Below are positions 17,163 to 26,336 of a stretch of 64,000 bases of DNA, in pieces (position 1 is the first letter of the stretch; every line of letters starts with the position of its first letter). A program made the translations under genes and the position numbers. Source of the DNA: Allobosea sp. (GTDB lineage Bacteria; Pseudomonadota; Alphaproteobacteria; Rhizobiales; Beijerinckiaceae); contig NZ_JAFKFX010000027.1 in assembly GCF_017308075.1 (NCBI RefSeq), forward strand, positions 62,001-126,000, in the 5' to 3' direction. The notes under the pieces were generated by a model. It was not told where the DNA came from. It did no database searches and saw only the letters and a program-made list of their open reading frames with translations.

Positions 17163-18392
17163 ATGATGCATCAGCAGTCGATGGACGATGGATCGCGCCC
17201 GGCGCTTTCGCGCCGCAGGCTCCTGCAGGTCGCCGGGGCCGGCGCGCTGGCGGCGAGCGCCGCACCCGCATTCGCCCAGACCCCTTCGGGACCGGCGGCA
17301 CCGCCGAGCACGGTGACCACGCCGCCGCGCGACTTCAGCCGCAACGGCGCTCCAACGACCTATTTCTGGGATCCCGACCTCATCGCCGTCGACCCCGCCT
17401 TCAACGGCCTCGCCCAGCCCAATGCCCCGATCCAGCGGCTCTGGACCGGCGCGCTCTGGAGCGAAGGCCCGGCCTGGAACGCGCAGGGGCGTTATCTCGT
17501 CTGGAGCGACATCCCCAACAACCGGCAATTGCGCTGGCTCGAGGATGACGGCCGGGTCAGCGTCTTCCGCACGCCCTCCGGCAACAGCAATGGCAACAGC
17601 TTCGACTATCAGGGCCGGCAGCTCTCCTGCGAGCACCTCAACCGCCGCGTCGTGCGCTACGAACTCGACGGTTCGGTGACGATCCTCGCCGACAAGTTCG
17701 ACGGCAAGCGGCTGAACTCGCCCAACGACATCGTCGCCCATCCCGATGGCAGCTATTGGTTCACCGATCCGCCCTATGGCGGCCAGCTCTATGAGGGCGC
17801 GCCCGATGCCGCCGGCGGGCCGAGCAATGCCAATGGCAAGATCAATCCGCGCCTCGGCCAGCCGCCCGAGATCGGCTTCTTCAAGCGCGAACTGCCGACG
17901 AACTGCTACCGGATAGACCCGAGCGGCCGCGTCGACCTCGTGGTCAACGAAAGCCAGGTGCCGGACCCGAACGGGCTCTGCTTCTCGCCCGACCACAAGA
18001 AGCTCTACATCGCCTCGACCGGCAAGGGACCGGGCGATACCGGGCCGGGCGGCAAGGGCGACATCCATGTCTTCGATGTCGGCCCCGACAACAAGCTCTC
18101 CAACCAGAAGCTGTTCTCGGACTGCATGGTCGACGGCGTGAAATGCGGGCCCGACGGGCTGCGCTGCGATGTCGAGGGCAATCTCTGGACCTCGTCCAAT
18201 GGCGGACGGGCCGTCGGCTATAGCGGCGTGCTCTGCTTCAACCCCGGCGGCAAGCTGATCGGCCGCATCCGCCTGCCGGAGATCTGCGGCAATATCTGCT
18301 TCGGCGGGCCGAAGCGGAACCGGCTGTTCATGGCGGCGAGCCAGTCGCTCTACGCGCTCTATCTCGGCACGCAGGGCGCGGCGCCGGCCTGA
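17163..18392 (+). CDS. Tat-exported SMP-30/gluconolactonase-family protein
   Basis: Protein of 409 residues with a twin-arginine signal peptide: SRRRLLQVAGAGALAASAA, cleavage probable at AFA-Q near residue 38. The rest is a six-bladed SMP-30/gluconolactonase/LRE-type propeller: LWSEGPAW and LVWSDIPNN (metal site glutamate region), LNSPNDIVAHPDGSYWFTDP, VPDPNGLCFSPDHKKLYI and GPDGLRCDVEGNLWTSS. It is likely a periplasmic calcium- or zinc-dependent lactonase; the substrate is unknown. Strong GGGAGG ribosome site before tandem ATGs (17163 and 17166). Monocistronic: a palindromic repeat follows and the next gene is convergent. Confidence 0.9.
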   Translation: MMHQQSMDDGSRPALSRRRLLQVAGAGALAASAAPAFAQTPSGPAAPPSTVTTPPRDFSRNGAPTTYFWDPDLIAVDPAFNGLAQPNAPIQRLWTGALWSEGPAWNAQGRYLVWSDIPNNRQLRWLEDDGRVSVFRTPSGNSNGNSFDYQGRQLSCEHLNRRVVRYELDGSVTILADKFDGKRLNSPNDIVAHPDGSYWFTDPPYGGQLYEGAPDAAGGPSNANGKINPRLGQPPEIGFFKRELPTNCYRIDPSGRVDLVVNESQVPDPNGLCFSPDHKKLYIASTGKGPGDTGPGGKGDIHVFDVGPDNKLSNQKLFSDCMVDGVKCGPDGLRCDVEGNLWTSSNGGRAVGYSGVLCFNPGGKLIGRIRLPEICGNICFGGPKRNRLFMAASQSLYALYLGTQGAAPA

Positions 18393-18406
18393 GCAGCGCG
18401 GCATCC

Positions 18407-18498
18407 GCCGTCATTGCGAGGAGCGAAGCGACGAAGCAATCCAGGGAACGCAGAGCGCTGCCACTCCTGGATTGCTTCGCTACGCTCGCAATGACGGC
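18407..18498. repeat. Perfect nested palindromic repeat between convergent genes
   Basis: Outer arms 18407-18420 and 18485-18498 (GCCGTCATTGCGAG) pair perfectly. Inner arms 18432-18445 and 18466-18479 (CGAAGCAATCCAGG) also pair perfectly. This is the widespread TCATTGCGAG...CAATCCAGG type of intergenic palindrome. Lying between convergent genes it may double as a bidirectional terminator. Confidence 0.85.
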
Positions 18499-18537
18499 CC
18501 GCACGCGCCTAACCACGATCAATCGGAACCGCCCCCT

Positions 18538-19203
18538 TCACAGGAAACTGGCGATCTCCTCCAGCGGCTTCTTGCCGATGGCCGGGACGACGCACCCCTC
18601 GGCGGGATAGCCGACGACGAGGAGGATCACCGCCTTCTCGTTGTCGGGCCTGCCGCAAAGCTCGTTGAGGAAGTTCATTGGCGCCGGCGTGTGGGTGAGG
18701 GTCGCAAGCCCGGCCTGATGCAGCGAGGCGATCAGGAAGCCGGCGGCGATGCCGACCGATTCCGGTACGTAATAGTGCTTCACCTTGCGGCCTTGCGCGT
18801 CATAGCCCCAGCGCTGGGCGAAGATCGCGATCAGCCAGGGCGCGGTCTCGAGGAAGGGCTTGTGCTCGTCGGTGCCGAGATGGCTCAGCGCATCGAGCCA
18901 TTCCTCGCCGGCGCGGCCGGCATAGAAGGCGCGTTCCTCCTCCTCGGCGCCCTCGCGGATCTTCTTCTTGATCTCGGGATCGGAAATGCAGACGAAACTC
19001 CAGGGCTGCTGGTTCGCGCCGGAAGGGGCGGTGCCGGCGGTCGCGACCGCAGCCTCGATCACCGCGCGCGGCACCGGCCGGTCGGCATAGTCGCGCACCG
19101 TGCGGCGCTTGCGCATCGTCGCCAGGAAGGCGTCAGCGCGCGCCTGCATCTCGTCCTCGGGACAGCCCTCGAAAGCGAGCGGCATGGTGGCGTAGGCGTT
19201 CAT
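18538..19203 (-). CDS. Iodotyrosine-deiodinase-like nitroreductase-fold flavoprotein
   Basis: FMN enzyme of 221 residues in the nitroreductase superfamily, but closest in look to iodotyrosine deiodinase (IYD). FMN contacts: [14 protein letters not shown] and [14 protein letters not shown]. The active-site lid [20 protein letters not shown] and the following THxK segment keep the three residues that hold the zwitterion of halotyrosine in IYD: Glu90, Tyr94 and Lys115, with spacings (+4, +21) equal to those I recall for the human enzyme. Also shared: [27 protein letters not shown]-like [11 protein letters not shown] and VGYPAE. Probable reaction: reductive dehalogenation of halotyrosine or a similar phenol. 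Monocistronic. Bacterial homologues exist, but natural substrates are unclear. Confidence 0.82.
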   Translation of the reverse strand: MNAYATMPLAFEGCPEDEMQARADAFLATMRKRRTVRDYADRPVPRAVIEAAVATAGTAPSGANQQPWSFVCISDPEIKKKIREGAEEEERAFYAGRAGEEWLDALSHLGTDEHKPFLETAPWLIAIFAQRWGYDAQGRKVKHYYVPESVGIAAGFLIASLHQAGLATLTHTPAPMNFLNELCGRPDNEKAVILLVVGYPAEGCVVPAIGKKPLEEIASFL

Positions 19204-19284
19204 CGGTTTCCTCCTGACAGCTTCTTGCGCGTGAGCCTGCTTGCACAATAGACCATCCCGGCCCATCGCCCTATGGTCCCGCGC

Positions 19285-22200
19285 ATGACGAACCCAGCCC
19301 CCTCGCTGAAGCCTGGCGACCACCTCTTCCTGGTCGACGGCTCGAACTTCATCTTCCGCGCCTATTTCCAGTCGATCAATCAGGACCGGAAATACAATGC
19401 CCGCTCGGACGGGCTGCCCTCCGGCGCGGTCAGGCTGTTCGCGACGAAGCTTTTCCAGTTCGTGCGCGAGGGCGTGCTCGGCGTCAGGCCGACCCATCTC
19501 GCCATCATCTTCGACAAGAGCGAGAACTCGTTCCGCAAGGAGATCTACCCGGCCTATAAGGGCAACCGCTCCGACCCGCCGCCGGATCTGATCCCGCAAT
19601 TCCCGCTGATGCGCGAGGCGGTGCGGGCCTTCGGGCTGATCCCGGTCGAGCAGGATGTCTACGAGGCCGACGACCTGATCGCGACCTATGCGAAACAGGC
19701 GCGCGAGGCCGGCGCCGATGTGCTGATCGTCTCGGCCGACAAGGACCTGATGCAGCTCGTGCGCCCGGGCGTCGCCATGTACGATCCGGCCTCCGGCGAC
19801 GCCAAGAAGGGCGCGGGCTTCCGCGCCGAGCGGCGGATCGGCGAGCCCGAGGTCGTCGAATATTTCGGCGTCACGCCGGACAAGGTCACCGATGTGCAGG
19901 CGCTCGCCGGCGACGCCACCGACAATGTCCCGGGCGCGCCCGGCATCGGCATCAAGACCGCCGCACAGCTGATCGGCGAATATGGCGATCTCGAAACCCT
20001 GCTGGCCCGGGCCGGCGAGATCAAGCAGCCCAAGCGACGCGAGACCCTGACCAATCCCGAGATCGTCGAGAAGGTCCGCATCTCCCACAAGCTGGTCACG
20101 CTCGTCGACGATGTCGCGGTCGAGACGCCGCTTTGCGACCTGACGCTGGCCCAGCCCGAACCCGCCAAGCTCATCTCCTTCCTCAAGGCGATGGAGTTCA
20201 CCACCATCACCAAGCGCGTCGCCGAGGCCTATGAGGCCGATGTCGGCGCCGTCGATGCCGACCCCGAACTCGCGCCCGGCGGCTCGCGCGCCGCCGAGCT
20301 GCTGGCACGCTATGCCGGGGCCGATGCGAGCGCGCCTCCGCCAGCCGGCACCTCCGCCGCAGCATCCGCTCCGGCAGCAGCCGCGGCGGCGAGCGCGCAG
20401 CCTGGCGGCGATGGCTGGATGAAGCCAGCCGATCTCGCCGCGGCACGCAAGGACGAGGCGATCCAGCTCAAGGTCGACCATACGGCCTATGAATGCGTGC
20501 GCACCCTTGCCGATCTGACGCGCTGGATCGGCCTCGCCTATGAGGCCGGGCTGGTCGCGCTCGACACAGAGACCAATTCACTCGATGCCATGCAGGCCGA
20601 TCTCGTCGGCTTCTCGCTGGCCGTCGCGCCGGGCAAGGCCTGCTATGTGCCGCTGCAGCATCGCGGTGGCGCCGATCTGTTCGGCGGCGGCATGGTCGAA
20701 GGCCAGATCCCGCTCGCCGAAGCGATCGAGGCGCTGAAGCCGCTGCTCGCCGATCCCGGCGTGCTGAAGATCGGCCAGAACCTGAAATACGACCTCCTCG
20801 TGCTCGCCCGCCACGGCCTCGCCGTCGCGCCGATCGAGGACACGATGCTGATCTCCTATGCGCTCGATGCCGGCCGCAACAATCACGGCATGGACCGGCT
20901 TTCCGAGCTGCATCTCGGCCATAAGACCATCCCCTATGCGGAGGTCGCCGGCACCGGCAAGGCGCAAATCACCTTCGACAAGGTCGATATCGAGAAGGCG
21001 ACGGCCTATGCCGCCGAGGATGCCGACATCACGCTGCGGCTCTGGCGCACGCTGAAGCCGCGCCTCGCCGCCGAGGGCAGGACGTCCGTCTACGAGGTTC
21101 TGGAACGGCCGCTCGTCCAGGTTCTGGCCGCGATGGAGCAGCGCGGCATCGCCATCGACCGGCAGATCCTGTCGCGGCTATCGGGCGAGTTTGCGCAATC
21201 TTTGGCGCGGCTCGAGGACGAGATTCACACGCTCGCCGGCGAGAAATTCACCATCGGCAGCCCCAAGCAGCTCGGCGATATCCTGTTCGGCAAGATGGGG
21301 CTGCCAGGCGCCCAGAAGACCGCGACGGGGCAATGGGCGACCGGCGCCGGCGTGCTCGAGGACCTCGCCGAGCAGGGCCATGAACTGCCGGCCCGCATCC
21401 TTGACTGGCGCCAGCTCGCCAAGCTGAAATCGACCTATACCGACTCGCTGCCGACCTATGTGAATCCGCAAACCCACCGGGTCCATACGTCCTACGCCCT
21501 GGCCGCGACCACCACCGGCCGGCTCTCCTCGTCCGAGCCGAACCTGCAGAACATCCCGATCCGCACCGAGGCCGGTCGCAAGATCAGGACCGCCTTCGTC
21601 GCCGAGAAGGGCAACAGGCTGATCTCGGCCGACTACAGCCAGATCGAGCTGCGCATCCTCGCCCATATCGCCGACATCCCGCAGCTCAGGCAGGCCTTCG
21701 CCGACGGCGTCGACATCCATGCGATGACGGCGTCCGAAATGTTCGGCGTGCCGGTCGAAGGCATGCCGAGCGAGGTCCGGCGCCGCGCCAAGGCGATCAA
21801 TTTCGGCATCATCTACGGCATCTCGGCCTTCGGCCTCGCCAACCAACTCGGCATCTCCCGCGAGGAGGCCAGCGCCTATATCCGCAAGTATTTCGAGCGC
21901 TTCCCCGGCATCCGCGACTATATGGACCAGGCCAAGACCACGGTCAGGGCGAGCGGCCAGGTCACCACCATCTTCGGCCGCGTCTGCCATTTCCCGGCGG
22001 TCGCCTCGAAAAACCCGTCGGAGCGCGCCTTCGTCGAGCGCCAGGCGATCAATGCGCCGATCCAGGGCTCGGCGGCCGACATCATCCGCCGGGCGATGAT
22101 CCGCATGGACGATGCCCTCGCCGCGGCCAAGCTCGATGCCCGCATGCTGCTGCAGGTCCATGACGAACTGGTCTTCGAGGTGCCGGAGGCCCAGGTCGAG

Positions 22201-22317
22201 GCGGCGCTGCCGGTGATCCGCAAGGTCATGGTCGAGGCCCCGCAGCCGGCGGTGCAGCTCAAGGTGCCCCTGGTCGTCGATGCCAGGGCGGCGACGAACT
22301 GGGACGAGGCGCACTAG
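19285..22317 (+). CDS. polA: PolA, DNA polymerase I with all three domains
   Basis: Replication-repair polymerase of about 1010 residues. The 5'-nuclease begins [14 protein letters not shown] and includes [10 protein letters not shown]. The 3'-5' exonuclease is intact ([15 protein letters not shown], proofreading DxE present). The polymerase has motif [14 protein letters not shown], motif [15 protein letters not shown] and motif [11 protein letters not shown]. Between the nuclease and exonuclease is an Ala/Pro-rich linker of about 35 residues. Two possible starts (19273, 19285); I prefer the second ([11 protein letters not shown]), though neither has a good ribosome site. The stop codon lies inside a large palindrome. 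Confidence 0.96.
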   Translation: MTNPAPSLKPGDHLFLVDGSNFIFRAYFQSINQDRKYNARSDGLPSGAVRLFATKLFQFVREGVLGVRPTHLAIIFDKSENSFRKEIYPAYKGNRSDPPPDLIPQFPLMREAVRAFGLIPVEQDVYEADDLIATYAKQAREAGADVLIVSADKDLMQLVRPGVAMYDPASGDAKKGAGFRAERRIGEPEVVEYFGVTPDKVTDVQALAGDATDNVPGAPGIGIKTAAQLIGEYGDLETLLARAGEIKQPKRRETLTNPEIVEKVRISHKLVTLVDDVAVETPLCDLTLAQPEPAKLISFLKAMEFTTITKRVAEAYEADVGAVDADPELAPGGSRAAELLARYAGADASAPPPAGTSAAASAPAAAAAASAQPGGDGWMKPADLAAARKDEAIQLKVDHTAYECVRTLADLTRWIGLAYEAGLVALDTETNSLDAMQADLVGFSLAVAPGKACYVPLQHRGGADLFGGGMVEGQIPLAEAIEALKPLLADPGVLKIGQNLKYDLLVLARHGLAVAPIEDTMLISYALDAGRNNHGMDRLSELHLGHKTIPYAEVAGTGKAQITFDKVDIEKATAYAAEDADITLRLWRTLKPRLAAEGRTSVYEVLERPLVQVLAAMEQRGIAIDRQILSRLSGEFAQSLARLEDEIHTLAGEKFTIGSPKQLGDILFGKMGLPGAQKTATGQWATGAGVLEDLAEQGHELPARILDWRQLAKLKSTYTDSLPTYVNPQTHRVHTSYALAATTTGRLSSSEPNLQNIPIRTEAGRKIRTAFVAEKGNRLISADYSQIELRILAHIADIPQLRQAFADGVDIHAMTASEMFGVPVEGMPSEVRRRAKAINFGIIYGISAFGLANQLGISREEASAYIRKYFERFPGIRDYMDQAKTTVRASGQVTTIFGRVCHFPAVASKNPSERAFVERQAINAPIQGSAADIIRRAMIRMDDALAAAKLDARMLLQVHDELVFEVPEAQVEAALPVIRKVMVEAPQPAVQLKVPLVVDARAATNWDEAH

Positions 22318-22347
22318 GCTCCAAACCCGATCGGGTTTCGAGCCTAG
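22314..22347. terminator. 34-bp near-perfect palindrome over the polA stop codon
   Basis: Arms CTAGGCTCCAAACCCGA (22314-22330) and its complement (22331-22347) with one mismatch; the TAG stop at 22315-22317 is inside the left arm. Sits between polA and a convergent gene, so a bidirectional terminator is likely, though no T-run follows. Confidence 0.6.
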
Positions 22348-22378
22348 TGCGTAAAGTCATAAGCGCGGCGCCACGGGG

Positions 22379-24430
22379 CTACCGGAAGGCGTCGGCGCTC
22401 TCGGTTTCCGCCAGCGCCCCCAAGCTCCTGGCGAACCGGTGGCCGCTGTAATTGGCTGCGGCGATCGTGCCCGGCGCCAGGCAATCGCCGATCCTCTCGA
22501 CGCGGGTCAGCCCGCTGTCCAGCCATTCCTCGCGCCGGGCCTGCAACGCCGTCCACAGCTCGCTTGAAGGGAGACGCGCGGTGACCGGCACCAGCACCTC
22601 GCAGGGGATGATCTCGGCGGCGCCCGAATAGACGCAGCGTATCGTCACGCTGTCGGCGGCGCGATCGGCGAGGGCGGAAAGCAGCCTGATCTTCACGCCC
22701 AGCTCCAGCAAGCGCCGATGAATCCGGGCCTGTTCGAGCGTGTTCACCGTCCAGGCCGCGACCAGCGGCGTCGGCGTGACATAGGTCGTGTCGATCCCTG
22801 CCGCAGCCAGCTGTTCGGCCAGGGCGCTGCCCATATAGTAGCGATCATCGTCATAGATCACCACGGGCCCCGGCCCAGCGGCGACGCTTCCCTGGTCCAG
22901 GAGCAGATCGACCCCGACGATCTTGCCGTTCTTCAGGAACGGCAGCGGCACCCGGTGGAAGCGACCGGCACCATCCTCGCGCCATCGGCCGCCCACGGCG
23001 ATCGCGACATGCGCGATGCCATAAGCGAGGATGTCGTCCGCCGTCAGCGGGCTCGAAAGATACATCTCGACATTGGATGCGGTCCGAAGCTGGCCAAGGC
23101 GCCAATCCCGCACCCGGGCCCAGCTGGAAAGCCCCGGAAGCCGGCTCTCGCGCGATACGCGCCCGCCCCATTCGGTTCCGGCATCGGCGATGATCACCGA
23201 AGCACCACGCTGCGCCAAGGCGCGTGCGGCCTCGAGCCCGGCCGGCCCGCCGCCGACGACCAGAGCCGCCGCCGGACCTGCCAGTGCCGGAACCTTCTCT
23301 GGATGCCAGCCCTTGCGCCATTCCTCGCCGATCGTCGGGTTCTGGGTGCAGCGCATCGGCGCCACGATATTGTCGCCCGCGACGCAGATATTGCAGCCGA
23401 TGCATTCCCTGATGTCGTCGATCCGGCCCTCCTGAATCTTGCGGGGCAGGAACGGGTCGGCGATGGACGGCCGTGCGGCGCCGATCAGGTCGAGATGGCC
23501 CTGCCGGATCACACGAACCATCGTATCGGGCGAGGTGTAACGGCCGACCCCGACGACCGGCTTGGTCGTGACCTGCTTGACGAAGCGGGTGTAGTCCTCC
23601 TGATAGCCCTCCTGCGAGAAGCGGGCGGACTGGCTGTCATTGGACCAGTCGGACAGGTTCACGTCCCAGAGGTCCGGCTCCTCGGCGAGCGCCGCGACGA
23701 TGTCCCGCCCTTCGCCGTCGCGCTCGACGCCGGCCGAGCCCATCAGCTCGTCGACGGCAAAACGGATCGCCAGTGCGCAGCGATCGCCGATCGCATCACG
23801 GGTATCGGCCAGCACCTCGCGGAACAGCCGCAGACGGTTCTCCAGCGATCCGCCGTATTCGTCGGTGCGATGGTTGTGACGCGACAGGAGGAAATGCATC
23901 AGCAGCGTCATGTCGTGGCCGGCATAGACGTAGACGATGTCAAAACCCGCCTCGCGGGCCCGGATCGCGGCATCGCGGTGCCAGCGCCTGAACTCGCGGA
24001 TATCCGCCTTGTCCATGCCGCGCGCCTGGACGGGATCATCGATGTCGACGACGGCATCGGAGGGGGCGTAGGGGGCGATGCGCGAGAGCCGATTGGCAGT
24101 GTGCAGGCCGTTATGTGCGAGCTGCACCGCCGCCAGGCTGCCGCGCTCATGGATGAGGTCCGTCATCTCCCTGAAGACGCCGACATCGGCGCCGTCCCAG
24201 ATCCGGCCCTGATTGGACGGCGTCAGGTCGGAGGAAGGGTGGATCTCGGTTTCCTGCGTCGAGACCACGCCCCAGCCGCCCTCGGCCTTCATCGCGCGCA
24301 TGTGCGCATCCGAGCGGGCGTAGCGGTGCCCCATGCCGGAGCAATGCGGGACCTGATAGAATCGGTTGCGGGTCGTGACGGGGCCGATCGTGACCGGCTC
24401 GAAAAGAATGTCGTAACGGGGGTCGCGCAT
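22379..24430 (-). CDS. Trimethylamine-dehydrogenase-like iron-sulfur flavoprotein, substrate unknown
   Basis: Protein of 683 residues with the layout of the TMADH family: N-terminal FMN TIM barrel (about 1-340), 4Fe-4S site (Cys343, Cys346, Cys349, Cys361 in CIGCNIC...MRC), then NAD/ADP-binding domains (VVGGGPAGLEAARAL). Residues known in TMADH are partly kept: Cys30 (flavin attachment), Tyr169, His172 and a Trp-x-x-Asp pair (262, 265). Two residues of the aromatic bowl that binds trimethylamine are replaced: position 60 is Glu instead of Tyr, and Asp353 stands where a Trp is expected. So it likely oxidises or demethylates another amine, such as a methylated amino acid or betaine derivative. 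No electron-transfer flavoprotein genes are adjacent. Divergent from a TetR gene with operators in between. Confidence 0.85.
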   Translation of the reverse strand: MRDPRYDILFEPVTIGPVTTRNRFYQVPHCSGMGHRYARSDAHMRAMKAEGGWGVVSTQETEIHPSSDLTPSNQGRIWDGADVGVFREMTDLIHERGSLAAVQLAHNGLHTANRLSRIAPYAPSDAVVDIDDPVQARGMDKADIREFRRWHRDAAIRAREAGFDIVYVYAGHDMTLLMHFLLSRHNHRTDEYGGSLENRLRLFREVLADTRDAIGDRCALAIRFAVDELMGSAGVERDGEGRDIVAALAEEPDLWDVNLSDWSNDSQSARFSQEGYQEDYTRFVKQVTTKPVVGVGRYTSPDTMVRVIRQGHLDLIGAARPSIADPFLPRKIQEGRIDDIRECIGCNICVAGDNIVAPMRCTQNPTIGEEWRKGWHPEKVPALAGPAAALVVGGGPAGLEAARALAQRGASVIIADAGTEWGGRVSRESRLPGLSSWARVRDWRLGQLRTASNVEMYLSSPLTADDILAYGIAHVAIAVGGRWREDGAGRFHRVPLPFLKNGKIVGVDLLLDQGSVAAGPGPVVIYDDDRYYMGSALAEQLAAAGIDTTYVTPTPLVAAWTVNTLEQARIHRRLLELGVKIRLLSALADRAADSVTIRCVYSGAAEIIPCEVLVPVTARLPSSELWTALQARREEWLDSGLTRVERIGDCLAPGTIAAANYSGHRFARSLGALAETESADAFR

Positions 24431-24490
24431 GTAGTTTCGCCGATGTGATGGGGATGGCAGAGGCGATAGCCGGGTGGTCGGCCGGCCGTC

Positions 24491-24508
24491 ACTATGCGAT
24501 CGTATAGT
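24491..24508. promoter_or_regulatory. Palindromic operator 1 in the TMADH-like/TetR divergent region
   Basis: 18-bp palindrome ACTATGCGATCGTATAGT with one mismatched base pair. Predicted binding site of the adjacent TetR-type regulator. Confidence 0.75.
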
Positions 24509-24509
24509 C

Positions 24510-24527
24510 ACTATGCAAGCGCATAGT
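24510..24527. promoter_or_regulatory. Palindromic operator 2, tandem with operator 1
   Basis: 18-bp imperfect palindrome ACTATGCAAGCGCATAGT, one base after operator 1 and of the same consensus (ACTATGC-N4-GCATAGT). The 19-bp centre spacing places two dimers almost two helical turns apart, on nearly the same face. Confidence 0.75.
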
Positions 24528-24557
24528 CTGGCATTGGTGTAGTTCGGACAAGGCGAC

Positions 24558-25190
24558 GTGACGACTTCCTTCAGGCGAGCCCCCGATTTCGACAGGCGCA
24601 CCGACCTGATCGAAGCCACGATGGACTGCATCGTCGAGCTCGGCATCCAGGGGACGAGCGTGCGCGCGGTCGCGACCAAAGCCGGCGTCAGCAACGGCCT
24701 CATCCGGCATCACTTCGCCTCGAAGGAGAACTTGATCGCGGAAGCCTATGGCCGGACCATCGCGATCATCACCGGCCCGCCGCTGGCGATCGCGGCCGGC
24801 GACGGCTCCCCCCGCGAGAAGCTGCGGCGTTTCATCATCGCCAGCATCAGCGGTCCGGTCGCGGAGCCCCGCATCCTCTCGCTCTGGGCGACCTTCATCA
24901 GCCAGGTGCACATCAACGACCGCTTCCGGGAGATCCACCGGACGCAATATGTCGCCTATCGCGCCGCATGCCGCAGCCTCATTCAAGGCGTAGTCGAGGA
25001 GAACCGGGTCCGCATTTCCGCGGATGAGCTTCACCATCTGAGCATCGCCCTGAACGCCATCATGGACGGGCTTTGGCTGGAAGGCTGTCTGAGTGCCGAG
25101 GAGATCGACGCGGCTCTCCAGATCGAGATCGGTCTTGGCGCGGTCGAACGCCTGCTGGGCATCAAGCTCGGCCGGGAGGTCCCGGCATAG
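24558..25190 (+). CDS. TetR-family transcriptional regulator (BetI-like)
   Basis: Repressor of 210 residues. The N-terminal helix-turn-helix is clear: RRTDLIEATMDCIVELGIQGTS, then VRAVATKAGVSNGLIRHHF. The C-terminal ligand domain resembles BetI-type regulators that sense choline-like or amine ligands (SLWATFISQVH, MDGLWLEGCLS). Starts with GTG at 24558. It is divergent from the TMADH-like gene and two palindromic operators lie in the 127-bp gap; the simplest model is autoregulation plus repression of the flavoprotein until its substrate appears. Confidence 0.9.
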   Translation: MTTSFRRAPDFDRRTDLIEATMDCIVELGIQGTSVRAVATKAGVSNGLIRHHFASKENLIAEAYGRTIAIITGPPLAIAAGDGSPREKLRRFIIASISGPVAEPRILSLWATFISQVHINDRFREIHRTQYVAYRAACRSLIQGVVEENRVRISADELHHLSIALNAIMDGLWLEGCLSAEEIDAALQIEIGLGAVERLLGIKLGREVPA

Positions 25191-25334
25191 CCTTACAAAG
25201 GCACCGACCCGACGGGGATGCCCGCCATGGAGTAACGCCGGGCGCGTGGCGCGCGATGCATTCGTGCGCTACCGTAAGGCCGATCGCGAGGGCACGCCGG
25301 CGCCCCCGCCGAGGACGCCGAGGTTCATGCCACA

Positions 25335-25359
25335 GGAACCGAGGCCGCGCTGGCGCGTT
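25335..25359 (+). promoter_or_regulatory. Predicted sigma-EcfG promoter (before the YqjD-like gene)
   Basis: GGAAC at 25335-25339, 16-bp spacer, CGTT at 25356-25359, the alphaproteobacterial EcfG consensus. Lies 56 bases before the next start codon. Confidence 0.75.
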
Positions 25360-25415
25360 GAACGTCGGAGCTGTGCCACAGGCACGGCAGTACCCCGCAG
25401 CGAAGGAGCTATTTG

Positions 25416-25778
25416 ATGCCCGCCACCACCACTTCCGCCAAGCGCCAGGCCGCCGCCTCGGTGCGGCGCGCCAAGGAGGACGTCGCCGAGGCGGCCGACG
25501 AGGTCGCCGGTCGCGCCAAGGCGAGCGGCCGCCGTCTGCGCGACGAGGCCGACGAGATCGAGCAAAGCCTGGCGCGCGGCGCCGAGGATCTGGCGGCGAC
25601 CGTCAGCAGCAAGCTCAAATCCGTCGGCGTCGACACCGACAAGATGGCCGATGTCGCGCGGGAGCAGGCGGGCGACCTGCAGGATCTCATCATCCGTGAG
25701 ATCCAGGAGCGGCCATTGCGCGCGCTCGGCCTCGCCGCCGCAGTCGGCCTCTTCGTCGGCTTCCTGTCGGCGCGTTGA
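25416..25778 (+). CDS. YqjD/ElaB-like DUF883 membrane-anchored protein
   Basis: Protein of 120 residues: long charged Ala-rich helix (about 10-95, with many heptad-like RAKEDVAEAADEV segments) and one C-terminal membrane segment in the pattern ERPLRALGLAAAVGLFVGFL. This is the DUF883 layout of E. coli YqjD/ElaB, inner-membrane proteins that bind ribosomes in stationary phase. Good GAAGGAG ribosome site before the ATG. It follows a predicted EcfG promoter and is coupled to a YqjE-like gene, as yqjD and yqjE are in E. coli, consistent with general stress control. Confidence 0.85.
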   Translation: MPATTTSAKRQAAASVRRAKEDVAEAADEVAGRAKASGRRLRDEADEIEQSLARGAEDLAATVSSKLKSVGVDTDKMADVAREQAGDLQDLIIREIQERPLRALGLAAAVGLFVGFLSAR

Positions 25779-25782
25779 GGCC

Positions 25783-26211
25783 ATGCTGGGGGGAATTCCG
25801 GCTCTGCTCGCCCGTGAGCTCGCCACGACCGTACGCCGGAACGCGGCGGTCTTCGGCCTTTACCTCGTCGCCGCAGTGCTCGTCATCTGCGCCGCCGGCT
25901 ATGGGCTGAATGCACTGCACACGGTTCTCAGCGAGCTCTATGGCAGCGTCGCGGCGAGCCTCTGGATCGCCGGCGGCCTGCTGCTTGCCGCCGTGGTCGC
26001 AGTCGGCATCGCAGCCTATGTCAAGAGCCGCCGCCCGCCGAGCCGGCGGCTGGAGGCGGCGCTGGCCGCAGCGCCCGTCGCGGCAACGCTGGTCGGCAAG
26101 GGCAAGATCGGCTGGAAGGCCGGGCTCGTCGGCGGCGTCATCCTGCTCGGCCTCGTGCTCGGCCGGCAACTGGCCAAGGGCCGTGATGGCGGTGACGAGG
26201 CCGAAAAATAG
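25783..26211 (+). CDS. YqjE-like phage-holin-family (superfamily III) membrane protein
   Basis: Protein of 142 residues with two or three membrane segments (AVFGLYLVAAVLVICAAGYG; WIAGGLLLAAVVAVGIAAYV; a weaker one at GLVGGVILLGLVLG). It starts four bases after the YqjD-like stop, so the two form an operon driven by the EcfG promoter. Despite the family name there is no phage context. Role probably at the stressed inner membrane; molecular function unknown. Confidence 0.8.
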   Translation: MLGGIPALLARELATTVRRNAAVFGLYLVAAVLVICAAGYGLNALHTVLSELYGSVAASLWIAGGLLLAAVVAVGIAAYVKSRRPPSRRLEAALAAAPVAATLVGKGKIGWKAGLVGGVILLGLVLGRQLAKGRDGGDEAEK

Positions 26212-26336
26212 CCCTGACGATGCAGGTTCCTGCGTCCACGCCGTGTGCCGTCCCTCCGATCGGCAGTGGCAGGCGCATGGACGCGACCTGTCTTTTTACA
26301 TAGGGCTGTGACAGGCTTGCAGCTATTCAAGGCTCG

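Noticed and set aside
25783-26211. Prophage holin
   Set aside because: No phage genes nearby and a YqjD-like partner; holin family name only reflects fold.
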